Shown: one piece after another, positions 26,808-41,800 of the stretch
How positions within the stretch are numbered: position 1 is the stretch's first letter
Layout: each line of letters starts with the position of its first letter
Source of the DNA: Sitta carolinensis
Lineage: Eukaryota; Chordata; Aves; Passeriformes; Sittidae
Assembly (NCBI GenBank): GCA_032173965.1
Contig: CM063284.1
Coordinates: 102,362,410-102,426,409, forward strand
Length of the DNA: 64,000 nucleotides
Direction of reading: 5' to 3'
Position numbers and translations under genes: made by a program
The notes under the pieces: model-generated
Seen by the model: the letters and a program-made list of their open reading frames with translations, nothing else
What the model was told of the DNA's origin: nothing
The model's database searches: none

Positions 26808-29800
26808 CTATGGAATTAATAAAAGAAAAAGAGGAATGAGAAAAAGAATAAAGGTGTTATTCTTTTGATGTTTATACACTTAACATACTAATGTCATTAA
26901 TCTTATCCAGGGCCAACAGATATTAATGCTTGGTCTTTTAAGAAAAAATTCTGCTTTCATATGCATGCTTGGGAATATAACTCTTTTCATTGTTCCGAGA
27001 CATTTTGCAGGACCACAATACAAGTGGGATACCACTGCCAGCCCTGACCCTTTACAGGAGCCTTTTCACAGATCCACAAATTTCTGTATTTTTATTATCT
27101 GTGCTGGCTCCCTTTTCTTTCTTCCATTTAGAAACTTGCTAATAACACAATAACTATACTAAGCTTTTATCCAAATTTGATTTGCTGGAACATTTTCCTC
27201 AATTATTTTTCATAAATGAAGCTGTAATTCCATAACATATTAGCTTAAACACCTGGAAAAGTGAGATAAGCTCATTTACCATGCATTTTACCCACAATTG
27301 TTTTTTTACACAATAGAATTTTTTTTTTGCCTTTGGAAATCTAAATCTAGGTCACATCTGGTAGGAAAAAAGACTCCTTCTAAGCAATTTATTCACAAAG
27401 TGGGAAGCAGCTGATGATCACACCACTGGCACCTACATTTAATATCTGTTTAAATGAGATAACCAGTGCCTTACAGCAGCTACTGTCTTAGCTCCTCCAG
27501 CTTCTCCATTAAAAAAAATAACATCGTTTGTACTGTTTACTGTATAATGTGACGGAACGTCAAATCCATGTCTGATGAAATATCCATTTCCCCTACTAAA
27601 TGAGTTCAGGATGAAAAATGTTAAGGAAGCAACATTCAATTCACTAAGCTGATTTTATTTTTTTATGGACTCCCATTTTTTTTTTTTAATCAAAACATGT
27701 CAGCATTCATCATTTGAGGCACCATGCCATGAAGTGGACACATGGATTTATGGATCGCTTTCCTGCTATACCTTTTTTGGGAAGAGAGAAGGAAGAAAAA
27801 AGCCTAAGTGAAGTGTAATCTTTTAAGACCACATTCTTGTATAACTAACTGTGTTTCAGAGAGGATTCTGACAGCACCAACTATATTTTACTTGTTTCTT
27901 CACTTTTCCTTTCTGGAAAGGAAGCAAATTAATGGCCAATTTACATGAAGAACTATTTTCTGAAAAATAGAATGAAAACATTTCCAGTGTTTATTCTCAA
28001 TTTTAACCGGGATATTCTAAGATGAAGAGCACTTCTGAGTGCCCACAGTTACACTTTTGGCCTACATCTTCAGAACTCCTTGCCAAGAGGAATGCCAGAA
28101 AAACCTGCCAGAAAAAGTGATAACCATTAATCAAGACATATCTAGAGCTAACTGCAGGAACCAGGTTCTTTGGAAAATTCTGACCAAGGTACTTTACATG
28201 AGTGCTAAATCAGAGAAGACAATGTGCTTGCTGTTCCTGTGCCCAATCCCACAGGAATATTAGTTTGACAGAAATACACATACTTTTCTGAATTGGTAAA
28301 ATCCTTATTTGCATGAATAAAGGATGATTCATACTTTGTATGAATAAACAGTTCTATTTTTATTTTTCTGTATCATATACAAGTAATTTTTTTAAGTTCT
28401 ATATTCCCGTAACCTTCACAGCACTCAAAATTGCAGTAGATATTCAGAAGATGTCTAGAGCCTGCAAAAAACAGCTGCTGAGCTGAACTTGGCCAAGAGG
28501 AAGCAGTGAATCAAGTACGATGCAAATGGTAAGACTTACGAAGGACTCCAAAGCTCTCTTTTAAATTTAAAACCCAAGAAAGAAAGAATGTTAAGTCAAC
28601 AGCAAGTAGTGTGTTTTCAGATGCAGCTTCTAAGACCGGCTCCTTCCAAAGCCTATTCTTCATTATCTCCTTCAGGCTACCCGAGCCAACTGGAATACTC
28701 GTCAGTAATGACTTGCTAAAAACAGTTTCTGCCTTATGGTTTCATTCCTTTTGTTAAGGCTTCCAGCGTTAATTTTGGAAATACGAGCGCTAAACAGTGA
28801 AATTAAGTGAAGGCAACCATTCATGGCACTATCCAATGTGCTCCATCTCAGCGCCATGTCTCTCTTTAGCAGCTCATGGTCCTCAGTTCAGTGGAACCAG
28901 CTGCACTTACACTACGCAAAGGAGATAATAGCAAAATCATATTCAAAGCACACACGCTTTCTGCATATGATGCAGCACAACTTTCATTACATGCCTGCCA
29001 TCACTCAAAGCTTTATCCTCCCGGGAGTATTGAACAAGTGGGTGAATCTACCACTCATGTAAAATCTCCAAAGAAAGCCTACACAGGAAGCAGCACAGAG
29101 CCTAACATCAGGACACTTGAACTCCCATACTGCATCATTTATTGATTATTTGATTGAGGAATCATCTCAAATTCTCTATGAAAAGAATTGTAATGCCAAG
29201 TTAAAAACAGGATACAGCTCCACACAGAGATGGACTCAGCCTTAGTCACAACAGGGGTTGTCTTAAACTAGAAGCATGATGCTTAACAAGCCTTTTAAAA
29301 AGCCCTGTAATTAATTCTAATAAAATAATATTGGGATTACCTCAATTCTCCTTTATTTCCATTCAGCAGCTTATTTATTTGCTGACAAAATGTTGCTCCA
29401 CTATTGTTCTTAATGGTTTCCAAAATCTCTTTGGGTAAATGAAAAAAACTTTCATCTTTCTTTAACCTTCTTGAGTCTTTTAGTATTAGAAATTTGGGAT
29501 TATCTTTCCGCATTTTATTCAATGTTGCCTATTCATTTAACATACCTCAGTTTTTCTACAACTGGATTTTAGAAAATTGCTGTGTACTAATCCACTCTTC
29601 GTACCCCTTAGCATTCAGTTATTTCAATATCAGATGGACACAAAGTTTTTTACAGTGTTTTGTTTACAATGAAACATGCATCCCTTTCTTCAATGCAGTG
29701 TTTAGCACTGAACCCTTTACAAGCTAAAAGCCATTGAAATTTACATTTTAGCATTTATCAAGACTGAAATTTGAGTTGGTACTACCTCTTCATTCACTTT

Positions 29801-32749
29801 GCTTTTGTCCCACTGAAATTCTTCATAGTCCTATGTGAATTCTGCTATCTCGTCCCATATAGCATTGTAATCAAGAACTGCTGCCCCAACAATGACTGTT
29901 CCATGCATTTAATAAACATGCCGTACAGCATTTAATATTAAAGTGCATTAGCTATAACGAGCAGTGTCACTTTACTTCTGTGTCTGATAGGTAGACGTTG
30001 ATCAAGTGACATTTGCCTCTCACCTCATAATAAATTCTTTGTTGACTTTTAACCCATATGCACACAGGCAATTGCACTGGCACCATGGAGAGAAGGGTGA
30101 GCTGTGCCTAAGGGGAGCCAGGCAGCTCAGAGCAGTAGTTATGAAATTCATTTTGCCTCCTGATAAACTGCAATGACCATTTGTGCATTTGGTTTTGTTT
30201 ATATGTTTTCAAGAGAGGTGTGGAAAACTACTATTGCAAGCCTAATAAAAAAAGGTGTTTTGATTTCTCTTTTACTCTGCTGTACTGACAGATGCTAAAA
30301 ATATTTGAGTGAAATGTAATCTTTCATCACAGAAACAGTGTTACTGATACACTATTTTATCATGATGATCTAGACTTGGTGGTTTGTTTCTTTATTTTAT
30401 TACTGTTGTTTCAACCTCTTTGTTTGACACAGTAATTTTTAATATCCTTGATCGCTCAGGAGCCTTTAGGAATATATAGCTACAAGACACATTCTGTGCC
30501 TCCAGTAAAATATCTGTATTTAATGAAAACAGGTCATTAAGTTGATGCCAACAACTGATCTATGCTCACTGCATTTTCCTCACAACACTGGACCTAATGA
30601 CTTACTTGGATTTTTTGTTTGTTTTAAGATTTTGATTCTACCCTTGCGTACAGATGACTAATTTCAAGCCTTGCATAAAACCCCTCACTTCTGTTTTCTG
30701 AGATTGTCTGGGCTAGTGGAGCTGCAAGAATCAAGGCTAAACTGACATATACACTGTGGTGCACCTCTAGAAAGACAATAGGTCACTAAAGAGCAGTGAG
30801 TGCAGGATAGCTCAAGGGAGCTGCTTAGAAAATGAAAGGACAAGGAGATGTTTCCTGCCAGTTTAAAAAAGATTAAGGTGCTGACTTGGGAAAGTCTTTA
30901 CTTGATTACAACAAACTAGAGTGCTTCCTGTCAGAAGTGAAAAACAGAGATACACTTAAAGATAAACCCTAAGGTGCTGCAAAACCCAGCAAAGTATTTC
31001 CCCAGGCTTCCTGTGCTGAATACAATGGAAGACAGTAACATTTCTTGGTTCCATATCCTTAGATATTTACTTTTCTAGTTAATTTCAGCAACTACAATTT
31101 CCCTTCTACCGAGTGATTTCCCATTTTTTGTGACTCTCCCAACAGTAGTATTTAGAATGTGAAATACGTTTCTTTTCCTCCTTTTCCTTAGAAAGAATGT
31201 CATTTAGCCAGCTTGACATATGACTTTTCCTCATGGATCCCATTTTTTGATCCATACTTTGTAAGCCCCAGTGATAACATTTTTAAGTTGTACCCGTGAA
31301 ACATTCAAAGATAGTATTTCACTTATTTTCTACTCTCAGACTTACTCCATTTACTTTTTCTTAATATTGGAATCTCCTCCCAAGTTTAGTCATTACTCTG
31401 CCTGTTCATGGCATCTTACTTCCTCTTCAGAATGAGAACTGAGATATATTCTAGTAGCTCTATTATTGTCTGCCAGAGTTTGAATTCTTAAATGACTTTG
31501 TGCACCTAAGTTTCTATTTCGCACAACGGGCTAGAAGACTGTGTAAAAAAAATCCTCCTCTCTCTTTGAAGAATTTCTACTTCTGCCATTTCCTTTGGTG
31601 GAAAATTTCCCTTTCCTTTCTCACTCAGAAGGCACAAGTATCATGTTATTATCAACCTCAAAATTTCATAAAGAATAGTCTCTTGCAGGTAGTTTATGGG
31701 TAGAAAAAGTTGCGACAGAACTACTTTTCACTAAAATGAAAGCTAAGGTGAATGAATTATGTGAGCAAAATAACCATTCCTTTAACTCTGAGGCAAGCAC
31801 TATCTTGTTTTTCATGAAAAATGAAAATGAAAAAAAAATGTACCTCTACCAAACTGAATAAACTCATTCTCCTTCTCTCTTTGTAAATGAACAAAGTTTG
31901 GACTTGCTTTTCAATATTTCTTTCCCCCAGAAATGTACTGAGACATGACTGACTATTTCACAGAATAGAATAATCAATAAAATAATCTTTGCCCAAAAGT
32001 CTAGGTGTTGTTGGTTATACTTACAATTAGAGGGTAAGATTTAAGCTGTTACTAGTAAAACATTACACAAAGGTTGTTTTATCTAAAGCAGTCTTTAAAA
32101 AATCCAGCTGCTTCTTCTTCTGTTTGAATAAAAAATTAACCTCTTCCATTAATTAACTAGACCAGTTTCATTTTATTTCTCTCATTCAAGGCTGACTGTA
32201 GTTCCTGCCTTTTATAATTCCTTTCTGCAGCTTTACACTCTCAAAAGGTACTTGCTTGGTAAGACACTTGCAAGCCTTTCCAACTACATTTCATCCACAG
32301 GTGTTTCAGTGACTGATAAAATGGCTAACCTTACAGGGCTTTAAAGTAGCAATGCAGTTAGTTCAGATCATCCTATTTTCCAGCTAAATTTAAAACCAAC
32401 TTTTGAGTTAGTAACTGCCCTGTGATTTTTTTATGCAGGCAGTGAGATTCAACTATCACATCTCAGCACCTACTTTTGAGTTATTTCACAGAGTGAGTCA
32501 GGAAAATGAAACATTATACCCCTGTGTGACAGTTGCACTGTGATTAGGTGGCAGAAATCATGCAAAATGGTACAAGGCAGAAGAGAAGCAGAGAGGTATG
32601 ATATTTCCTTGGAACACCCATCACTAGGATCCTATTGTCCCTGCCACAAAGTGAGAAGACTGAAAAGATCAGAAAACTTGGCTTTAAAGACTCTTATCCA
32701 GGCTCTCCAAGGACAAATGAATTACAGAGGCTACTGTCATTATTACTCC

Positions 32750-32833
32750 CTATTATTGGTATGATAGTAAGAGCTAGAAGCTGTAAATCAGACTGGGAGC
32801 CCCACTGTGCTAAGAACAGAGCAGGCACACAGC
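32750..32833 (+). mobile_element. Ancient amniote repeat relic
   Basis: TATTATTGGTATGATAGTAA, then AGCTAGAAGC, ATCAGACTGGGAGCCCCACTG and TGTGCTAAGAACAGAGCAGG follow in order a widespread amniote repeat that I know from turtles and crocodilians (..attattacagtagcacctag..aatcagg..ggccccattgtgctaggcgctgtacaaacac). The exact library family is not certain; it may be MIR1_Amn- or CR1/L3-related. Confidence 0.5.
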
Positions 32834-35800
32834 TAAGTAATCTTTGCCACTAAAAGCACACAAACTAGCTGAGCTAGGCTCTAATAGCCAGGTGTAGCAA
32901 TCACAGGGGGACGGGGGAGGCGAAAACCCCTAAGAAAATGCATTTGCAATACTCAAATAGTTCTTCCTGCTCTTTTATCTAGCTGGTATCACTCAGCATT
33001 TCCAGTTAGTACCACAGCAGAAACAGATCTTCAGGAGCGATTTGAGGGACTTAAAAATGTTTTAATTGATGATATTGGTTGGGGTGTTTCAAGGAAGAAA
33101 GCAACGTACAGGTTCGTTAACATTAAGGTAGGAAAAGCAGAGTTGCCAAAAGTAAAGGATAAAAGGCAGTATGACAAAGTAATAAAGAATGCTGATATGT
33201 CTGTCTTGGTATGAAAACAGGTGCTTCACAGAGGTAGGTCCTTATAAATGTCAAATGACCAACAGAAAACCCAATCCTGAATCACAAACTGAACAACACA
33301 CTGCAACAGGGCAGCAGTGAAAAATGTCCTATGTCCTCCAGAAATAGCATTACTTCCTTCATCTCGCCCATGGCTGCAAAAATTGGTACCCTTATTTATA
33401 AATCTGTAGCAGCAGCATTATGGATGCTGTGAGAGACAAGCCAGTTCGACACGCTTTTATTTGAGTTTCAAGTTCATTCCAGATGCCAGGATTTGAGCCT
33501 GCCTTGGAGAAGACCCAAAACACATACAGATCTGTAGATGAAATGAATTACCACCCTGGCTCTTCTGTTTATACTGTAAGTGACTGGCATTCAGTCCTCA
33601 TCTGCTAGCCAGCATGTATTCTGCTAACAAAGTCATTGCTTTATTACTCCTGGTAGAACTCCAGCTAGGAGAGAGTTCTCCCTTGCCATCCTCATTGTTA
33701 GCTTTCCAATCAGCGCTCCTCGTTCTCCTTCAAAACTGCAGGTTTTTGTCCATATGGTAGAAGTTATAAGGTACTGTTGGGCAGGGTAGACTTTGAGCCA
33801 GAAGGTGGTTTTGATCAGCATTTTTTCTTTTTTCTCTCTCCAGCCCATGTCTTGAATATATTAGTTTTGGAAATGTCACAAGAGTAAGGTCTGTTTACTT
33901 CTCTTTTTACAGTAATTTTCCTTTCTGTTCCTGGTTTCTCTTGGAAATGCTCACATTTAAACTGTTTTTTCTACATGGCAGAGACTATATTTTCCTTCTG
34001 TTTTGCTAAGCATAGGAATTGTTTAAGTGTTGAAATCACTGTAGGCTGATTTCCCCTCCTATGATGTGCTCACCACTCTATTTTTTTTAAGCCTGGAAAG
34101 AGGGCAAGCAGCACTTACATTTTATCAGGAGAGTATTTTCTTTGCAATTTATGATCACCATCACAATACATATTGATGCGTCTAGATCCTCTTTTCCCAG
34201 AAAAAAAATTCAGTATTTCCCTAGGACAACCATGTTGATTTGGTATATATTTTATTTGGTGTTTTTTTAAATACAGGAAAAAACAGACTTGTTAGAAGGT
34301 CTCTGGTAAAAAGGGAGTATCAAAATAAGGCTCTGCTGTGTAACAATAGTTATGAATTATTAATTTTGTTTGTGATATTCTTTAGGAACATGTAAATATA
34401 AGTGACAAAGAACTGCATGAAAAGACACGCAAAGAACTATTTCACTGATGAATACGGCTCATTTAACTGATGATCACATGAACTGTGTCTCACTGGTAGA
34501 TGATTCATGTTGGTGCATGTGAGCAGAAAGATTTCTTTGGTTAAACATCTGCATTTCTGGTTTTCAGGAATAACATTCTTCACAAAACATGCCTAAAACA
34601 AATGAAGTTCCCAGTTTGACTTTTGGTCTCATCACAATCTATTTTCAACAGGATTTTAATCCAGACTAGATTTTTTTCTGGAGACTGGTTTTTTAAAAAT
34701 AAGACTTAAGTAAGCAAATGTTGATAAACAGCTAATTTCTCCTTTAAAACAAAGCCGCCATCCTTTCTGCTAGCTCTTCTTTGTCTTTTTCTTTTAAGCA
34801 AAGAAATTTAAATAATTAATATACATTCTCCTTTCTAGTGGGCACCCAAGGAGTTGGAAACCCTCATTCATTCTAGAAAAAAGCGTAAGCCCTCACACTT
34901 TTAGAGCACTGAGATCATTAAGGGATGTTTAAAGCACACTCAATAACTGTATCATAACCAGAAATTAACAAGTCTCAAATATACAGACACAGTGTATCTC
35001 TTTCTTGGAAATATATAATTTACTAGGGAAAAAATATAAAGTCTTTGGAACTTAAAGTTTTCAAATGGCTCTAAAGGGCCACACATTTTAGTATATCTTA
35101 TGAAGAAAAAAGGAAGGTTACATATTAATAAGTACTCTGTTTGGCCAAAGCAGCAGCCACATCACAGACCTCTACGCCAACAAATGGAAAAGCCATAGCA
35201 GCATATCTGAAAACACACCTCACAGTGAAATAAAAGTTGAAATCCTCTTCTGTGGAAAGATGAAACTGGGCTTCTTTACCAACTACTCTCTGACTACACA
35301 AACACAACAATGGCCAATATGTTGAGACATGCATTTGCAATCAAGGTTGACAGAAGAGTAATGAGAATATACTTGCATCCAATTAGCTATACATATGTAG
35401 GTCTCATACTGAATAAGGAAGAGCAGGTCTGAGAAAAGAAGGACCAACAAGGGCTGAAACTGCAGTACTTTGAATGTAAGGCTTGTTCCTAGCTGATGCT
35501 CTGTGAAAGAGTTCCCACTTGCAGCCCCTGGAAGTGCAACTGCATCTTACAGCCCTGACTTCTGTGAACAAGAGGTCATACTGGTACGTAATGTACAACA
35601 AGGGTAGTAGCCTTCAGACCTAAAATGTCTGATTTTATGGTTCTCTACACAACCTCAAACCAGCAGTAAACAGCATAGAAGAGTAACGCTCTCAAATTAG
35701 CTCTAAGGAAATGAAAGCAGACCAGATTGATCCTGTCCACACCTAAAACATTTTCTAAGCAAGTCAGCACCACTTTCAGACCATCCCTATAGAAGTGGAC

Positions 35801-38800
35801 AATTTATCATCAGCCCCACCAAGGGTATTTGACTTTCACCTACTGCTGAAGGAGACCTCTTTTGACTCGCATGATTTCAACACTAGATCTACTCCTGAAA
35901 GTATACTGAGACATGACAAGAAATATCAGATACCACTGAAAATTTATTTCAGCTGTTTTCTAGAAACAGGAAAGGTATGGATTTGAAGACTGAAGAGGAC
36001 TCTGCCCTCTTCAGGGGAGATAAAATGTGGTTTTCTAGTACTCAAGTGGTTTCTACCAAGCAGAGATGTGAAATCAGATCACAGTAATGTTTCTGGAGCT
36101 GACCTACTCAGGGTGAAACTCAGCTACAGAACTAGATGCTTTCGGCCTGGACAAAACATGGCTGCTTTATTTTCCATCCCCAAATGCAAGGGATCACACC
36201 CAGGATGGAAACAAAGCAATTTGAAGCTATGGGTAAGAAGCAGCAGAGTAAGGTGTCATCTGATCTTGCTGTCAACCAAGGACTTAAGCAGAGAAACACT
36301 AATGAACAGTTCCAAATGAAAGTCAGTGAAGTCTTGGTTACTTTGCCATTAGGAGGAGGGGGCAGAGGGTAATTCAGCATAGGTATCCCTGTGGGAGGTC
36401 TGAACACCCGTGGATGTTTTGGCCTGTCCTCCACTGGCTCACAGATGAGGCTGACACTCCTGGTGATTTCCACTACCAGCCTCCCTTCACACTGCAATCC
36501 TTATGAAGGATTCTTCAGAAATCCTTCAAAAACAATCACACTTGGAATTTATTTCTCATTATTCACTACCCACATATTTTCTTGGAAGAAAACATAACAT
36601 AGTTCATTCTACTAACAAATAAATGGAATTATACATGTAAAGATGCATCAAGAAATATAAAATATGTTTCTGATATATTTATAAAAAGAAGGCAAAGAGA
36701 CTAAAAACTTTTTTTTCTTTTTAAACATTACAAAGTCAACATTCTTTTTGGGCAGGAAGGTCAGCTGGAGGAACGGGAAAGCAGAATCAGAACAACAAAT
36801 GAAATAGAATTCTATTCTATTTGTGCCAACACAGTGTAGCAGTTCTTTTGTTCATATTTCAGAAATGTTTACAGTATTGGCAATAAAAACACCTATTCAG
36901 AATGAAATAATGTTGAATACACTAATATTTTAGTACAGGGACAAGAAGAGAGTAGACCTCTGAATAGTTATCACTGATTTACATTTTGTTTTCCATTTAT
37001 TTTCTGCATGATTTAGGAGTTAAAAGAAAATCTCCACTTGTCCTATTTGATTGCCTTGAACAGTCATTTTTATCATCAGCTCTTTTCACTGTTAGTTATT
37101 TAAAGATTTACTCTGTAAATAACTGTAAGCAGAAGCAGTCTAATTCAATGATAGCATACGGAGAAGCTTAAGTATTTTGCTTCAAAAAGTTTTATAGAAT
37201 ACTTTGTTTGCTTCTGACCAATTAGAATTTACTGTTTTTCCTGTTTCATTTTGTGCTCCCAACGTGAACTCAAAAGTTTAAACAGAATCTGATAGCACTT
37301 ATTTCCCTCTTGACAGGGGAAATGTCGTCTTAAAACCATGCAAGATGCCAACATTCATGGAAAGCTGTGACTCAACTTTCATTTGCATGGGAATTTTCTA
37401 TGTACACAGAAACTTCTTAGTGCTCAGCAGTGACAGAAAATAAGATGAAGGGAAGGAAATGAAAATTCAAAATTTTTGAAAAATGAAGACTTGAAAATGC
37501 ACAGACACACCTGAGTGCCTTGCAGTCAAACTCCCACTACTACAGAAAAGAACATTTTCAATATATTGTATGAAGAAAGTGTTAAAAACTTGTAAATAAC
37601 TACAGTTGTGGCTTGAACAGTGTTGAATTGTTACTCCAATAATAAAAATGTAGCTTAGATATGTATTGGGATTTGAGTTATTTCAAGGAAACTAAAACTG
37701 AGTGAATTCTGAAACATTATTTCACCAAAGATAGTATGTTCTGTAACTTTTGCTTAAAGTTGACAGCATTACCCTCCTCTTTGCTGGACTATTCTGTTAA
37801 GCTGTAACACATCTGAATGTTCACCTATACATTAAAACAGAGGCAATCAACGTAATATTGCCTTAAACATTTGTCAAACTCTCTAGTGGTACAAACATCA
37901 GACTTGCAGATTCCAAGATTACATAATACTACAGATTATTTTACACACAACTGGTCCCACATGTTATTTCAACTCAAAATTTAAATTGCTTAACATTTTA
38001 TATATACAGTCAAATACTACAGATGGGAAACACTGAAATTCAGGGTTTTTTTAGTTACTACTTATATCCCTGAGTTTCTTTGCCTTCCTTTGTCTCTCCT
38101 TAATTTTTCATTGTGTTACATACAAAACATGTTCTGTTTCAAATGTAAAATTCAGAGGCATACTTTTTTATACAGAAATGAAATAACACATTATATGACA
38201 GCTATGCTCTAAATATTACCTACTGGTTTTTTTTTTTTTTTGCATTGTTTCAGGTTTTCTGCTTCTATACATTGCTGATATTGAAAGATTTTAAGTAGGT
38301 GTGATACTTACCAGTACCAGTACTCAACTGATGGCAGAGATTACTTCAGTTTGTTAAAAATTTATCCTGGTAATTTAATTCATACCATTACTTTCATGAC
38401 TGCATTTTATGCTTTCATTCACTGTAATAAGAGATCTCCTCTCTCTCCTCCCATCCCAACCTCAAACAGCCTCATGTTGAACATTGACATGAACGTTACA
38501 CATTACTAAGAGGACAGATTATTTTTCAAGCTAGGATGAACCAAACAGGCCCATCTTTAGTGACTTACGTTAAATTTAGACAAATCTCTTCATGGAAGAG
38601 ATATTAGACACCTGGAATAATATTTTTCTCTCAGGTATGTTCTGGAATGCTCAAACTTCCAGACTGGTTTTATACTTGAGAGATGTAACACAGCTCCTGC
38701 AATGACTGACTATTACTTCTGTGGCAACCAACCTTTTAACTCCTCTGAGTAAAAGACAGACTGTCTCTACAGTGGAAAACACACCTAATTAGGCTACTTG

Positions 38801-41800
38801 TCCTTCCTAAAAAGGTTGCTACTTTCTAGTAGCTCATGGGATCTTCTCCAGCTGTTCCTGGCCCAGGTCTGTAACACACTGGTTCTGGCGATGCAGCGCC
38901 AGGGCAGCTGAGGAACCCACACCCCCCTGGCCAATCAGAAGCATCAATGGCCAGAGCAAAACTGCTGATATGACCCTCTGCTGTACATCCTCCCTATTCT
39001 GCAGGACAGCTGGAAGGGTCCCACTCCCAGAGAACATTAAAGGAACTATTATTTTAAAACATTAATTGGAGTACTCAATATAGCTAATGTAATCACACTG
39101 ATAACTGACATCTAATCAGGTTAGGCTCTTTATTGTGTACAGATGGCAAAGGCTTGTATTTGTATTATGGGTTATTTTGCCATTTATGAAATGTTATTAG
39201 CATTATTTTTAGGCCTTCTTTGTCTTATTGTTTAACTTAAGCTTTTCTTCACTTGCTCTGTGGAAAAAGTACCTATGTTTAAGAGCATAGATGCTTTGGC
39301 TGCACTCTCTTACAGAAAACCTGACATTTGACTCTGTAATGTACTAGGGGAAATAAAAGGGAGAAAAGGAAACAGCAGCTCCCATGACACTCCTGTATCC
39401 TCTTAACATTTTCTTGTAACTATGCTGTTTTATAGATGAAACTGTCACTGCAAAAATGACAAATATAACACATAAAAGAACAAAAATGGGCAATAAATCA
39501 TAAATGACACTCTAGCCCATTGAAATGCATTCAGCCAGCGCTGCAGAAAGTAGGAACATTTCCTTGTTTTGCATTCTGCCCAGCTGAGAAAGAGGACCAG
39601 AATCCTTGAACAATTGGTCCAACAATCATTGAGGCCATCACATAAAAACAGGCTCAGATTTTCACTTTGGAAAGTCAGACCCATTCTCATTCTGATTTCC
39701 TTGTCACTTGACCAGACAAGAGCACTTCAATACGGCTTTGACGTTACAGCACACAGATGCTTATTCTCCCCTGGATAACTATCCACAACTCTAACTAATG
39801 CAAATGTTGTTCAGAAGTATCAAGACAAGAATAAACTTCTAAGGTAGTTTACTGAACCTGCCGACAGACATGTCTACATGTAGGTTTGTTACTACAGACT
39901 CAATTATGAAATTGTGTCAACTAGGAAATAGTGGGTTCTACATTGCCCAAAATAGCACTTCAACTTTTAGCCCACTAGAATACATCTGAATCAATGTTAC
40001 GTGGTTCAGGATGGAGAAAAAATGAATGCGAATGTCTGTCCAGCACATGTTGTTATAGCTCAGATGCACTGTAAAGCAAAACAATCAAGGTAAATAGCAA
40101 AACACTCCTCAAATTTATGCTGTTGTTTTTTTGTGTTAAGACACAAACTTGTGTTTTCAGTAATACAGTACAAAAGTGGAGTAAATCCCTTGACAAAAAA
40201 AAATTCCATGAAGTTGCGATTTAATCAATCAAAGATTTCAGTTTATTTTTTTTTCACTTTTACAGTGGAATGGATGAGAAGAGAATGCGACCCAGAACAC
40301 AGCAATAAATCTTGCTATGTAGTGAATGCTCATCTTAAGAAATGTGTATATTTTATTATGGTGCTAACTTCATAAGGGAGAAGAAACCAAGTGGGATTAT
40401 TTTATGACTGCTTTCAACTTGCTTATAAAAATATGGTGATCATCTAGACCTTAAGGTGTGCAGCATAAAAATAATTTAAGTTTTAAGATTTTGCACCTAT
40501 CTTTAAAAAAAAAAAAAACAACTTCCCAATTGTTAAGTATCAGATCTTGCTGCATCTGATTTGTTCAAGAATTTCATGCATGAAGAAAATACAATACAGA
40601 GCTCGCTCTTGCAGCTGGATGTGTAATTAACAATGCGTCGTAAAAAGGGTGTTCTATGGAAATCTGTCTTAATAATATCCAGTGAAGTAATGGCTGCTCC
40701 ACTAAATCACAAATGAAAATACTTTAATTTAAATACAAGTAGCTCAGACATATTTCAACAATTAAGAAAAAGCCTGACAGAATGAACACCCTAATCATGA
40801 TTCCAAGCAAGCTATTTTATAAGAATGCAGAGAGAACAAAATATATGAGGGCCAAGTGAATACCAAATATGGCCAATTTAAACCTATTAGATGAAGTGTC
40901 TCTTACGAAATACTGAAACAAACTGCAAATTATTTCAGTCTTTCTCAAAAAGAAGGATTTGTTATTCAACTTTGAACTTAAGATCATACAATCACATTTC
41001 TATGTGGTGAGTTTTTGCTAACATTCTACATGATTTCAACTGTATGTCAGGCCGTATTTGTTATGGAAACATGGAGACGGTATCATGAGTACTACTATGC
41101 TCCATGTATGCATAAACTTTTTTCCTCACAGACCAGTTGGAAGATAGCTAGATATTCTCCCTGTCTGTTGAAGGACAGGGTCAACTGAACAGATTTCAAG
41201 TTAGTTACTTTTTGTAAGGTAATAATGAAAGCTAAACACTTGAATTTGAATTCCTTAGCTACTAAATTATTGGATCACTGATAATAATGTACTGACTAAC
41301 AACACTAATTTCCCTGTTTTGGCTGCTAAGAGTCAACATCACACAGCTGCTTTTACACTAGGTTCTCTTATACTATAATTCAAGGACAACTACACTGTAG
41401 GTATTTAAGTGCAACTGCAAGGAAAAGTTCTCTTTGCTACAGGCTGCAAAGGCAACTTGGAGTGTCTGTTGAGATATTTAGGGCAACTATCCGGTAATCC
41501 TATAAATGGAAGACCTGTTATTTTTATATGAAAAAAGGAAGGAGAAAGGAAGGACAAAGAGAAATTAATAATGCATTGTTTATAAACTGCACCAGTAAGA
41601 GGCAAGATGAGTTCATGACGAGGATGGAGGAAATGAGTGCAAGTAGAATTGGCTTGAAAGCTGAGCTGTATTATCATGATATTTGTGAAGAGGAAGACCT
41701 TTCAAATTTGGGCACGATATTCAGGAATGCAGCCAAGATTTTAAATTTTCATTATGCAAAAAGCATCAACTTCCAATGTAAAGAAACCCGAAAATGCCAT

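Noticed and set aside
36802..36823. Inverted repeat AAATAGAAT / ATTCTATTT
   Set aside because: AT-rich 9-bp arms of this kind arise easily by chance in this composition.
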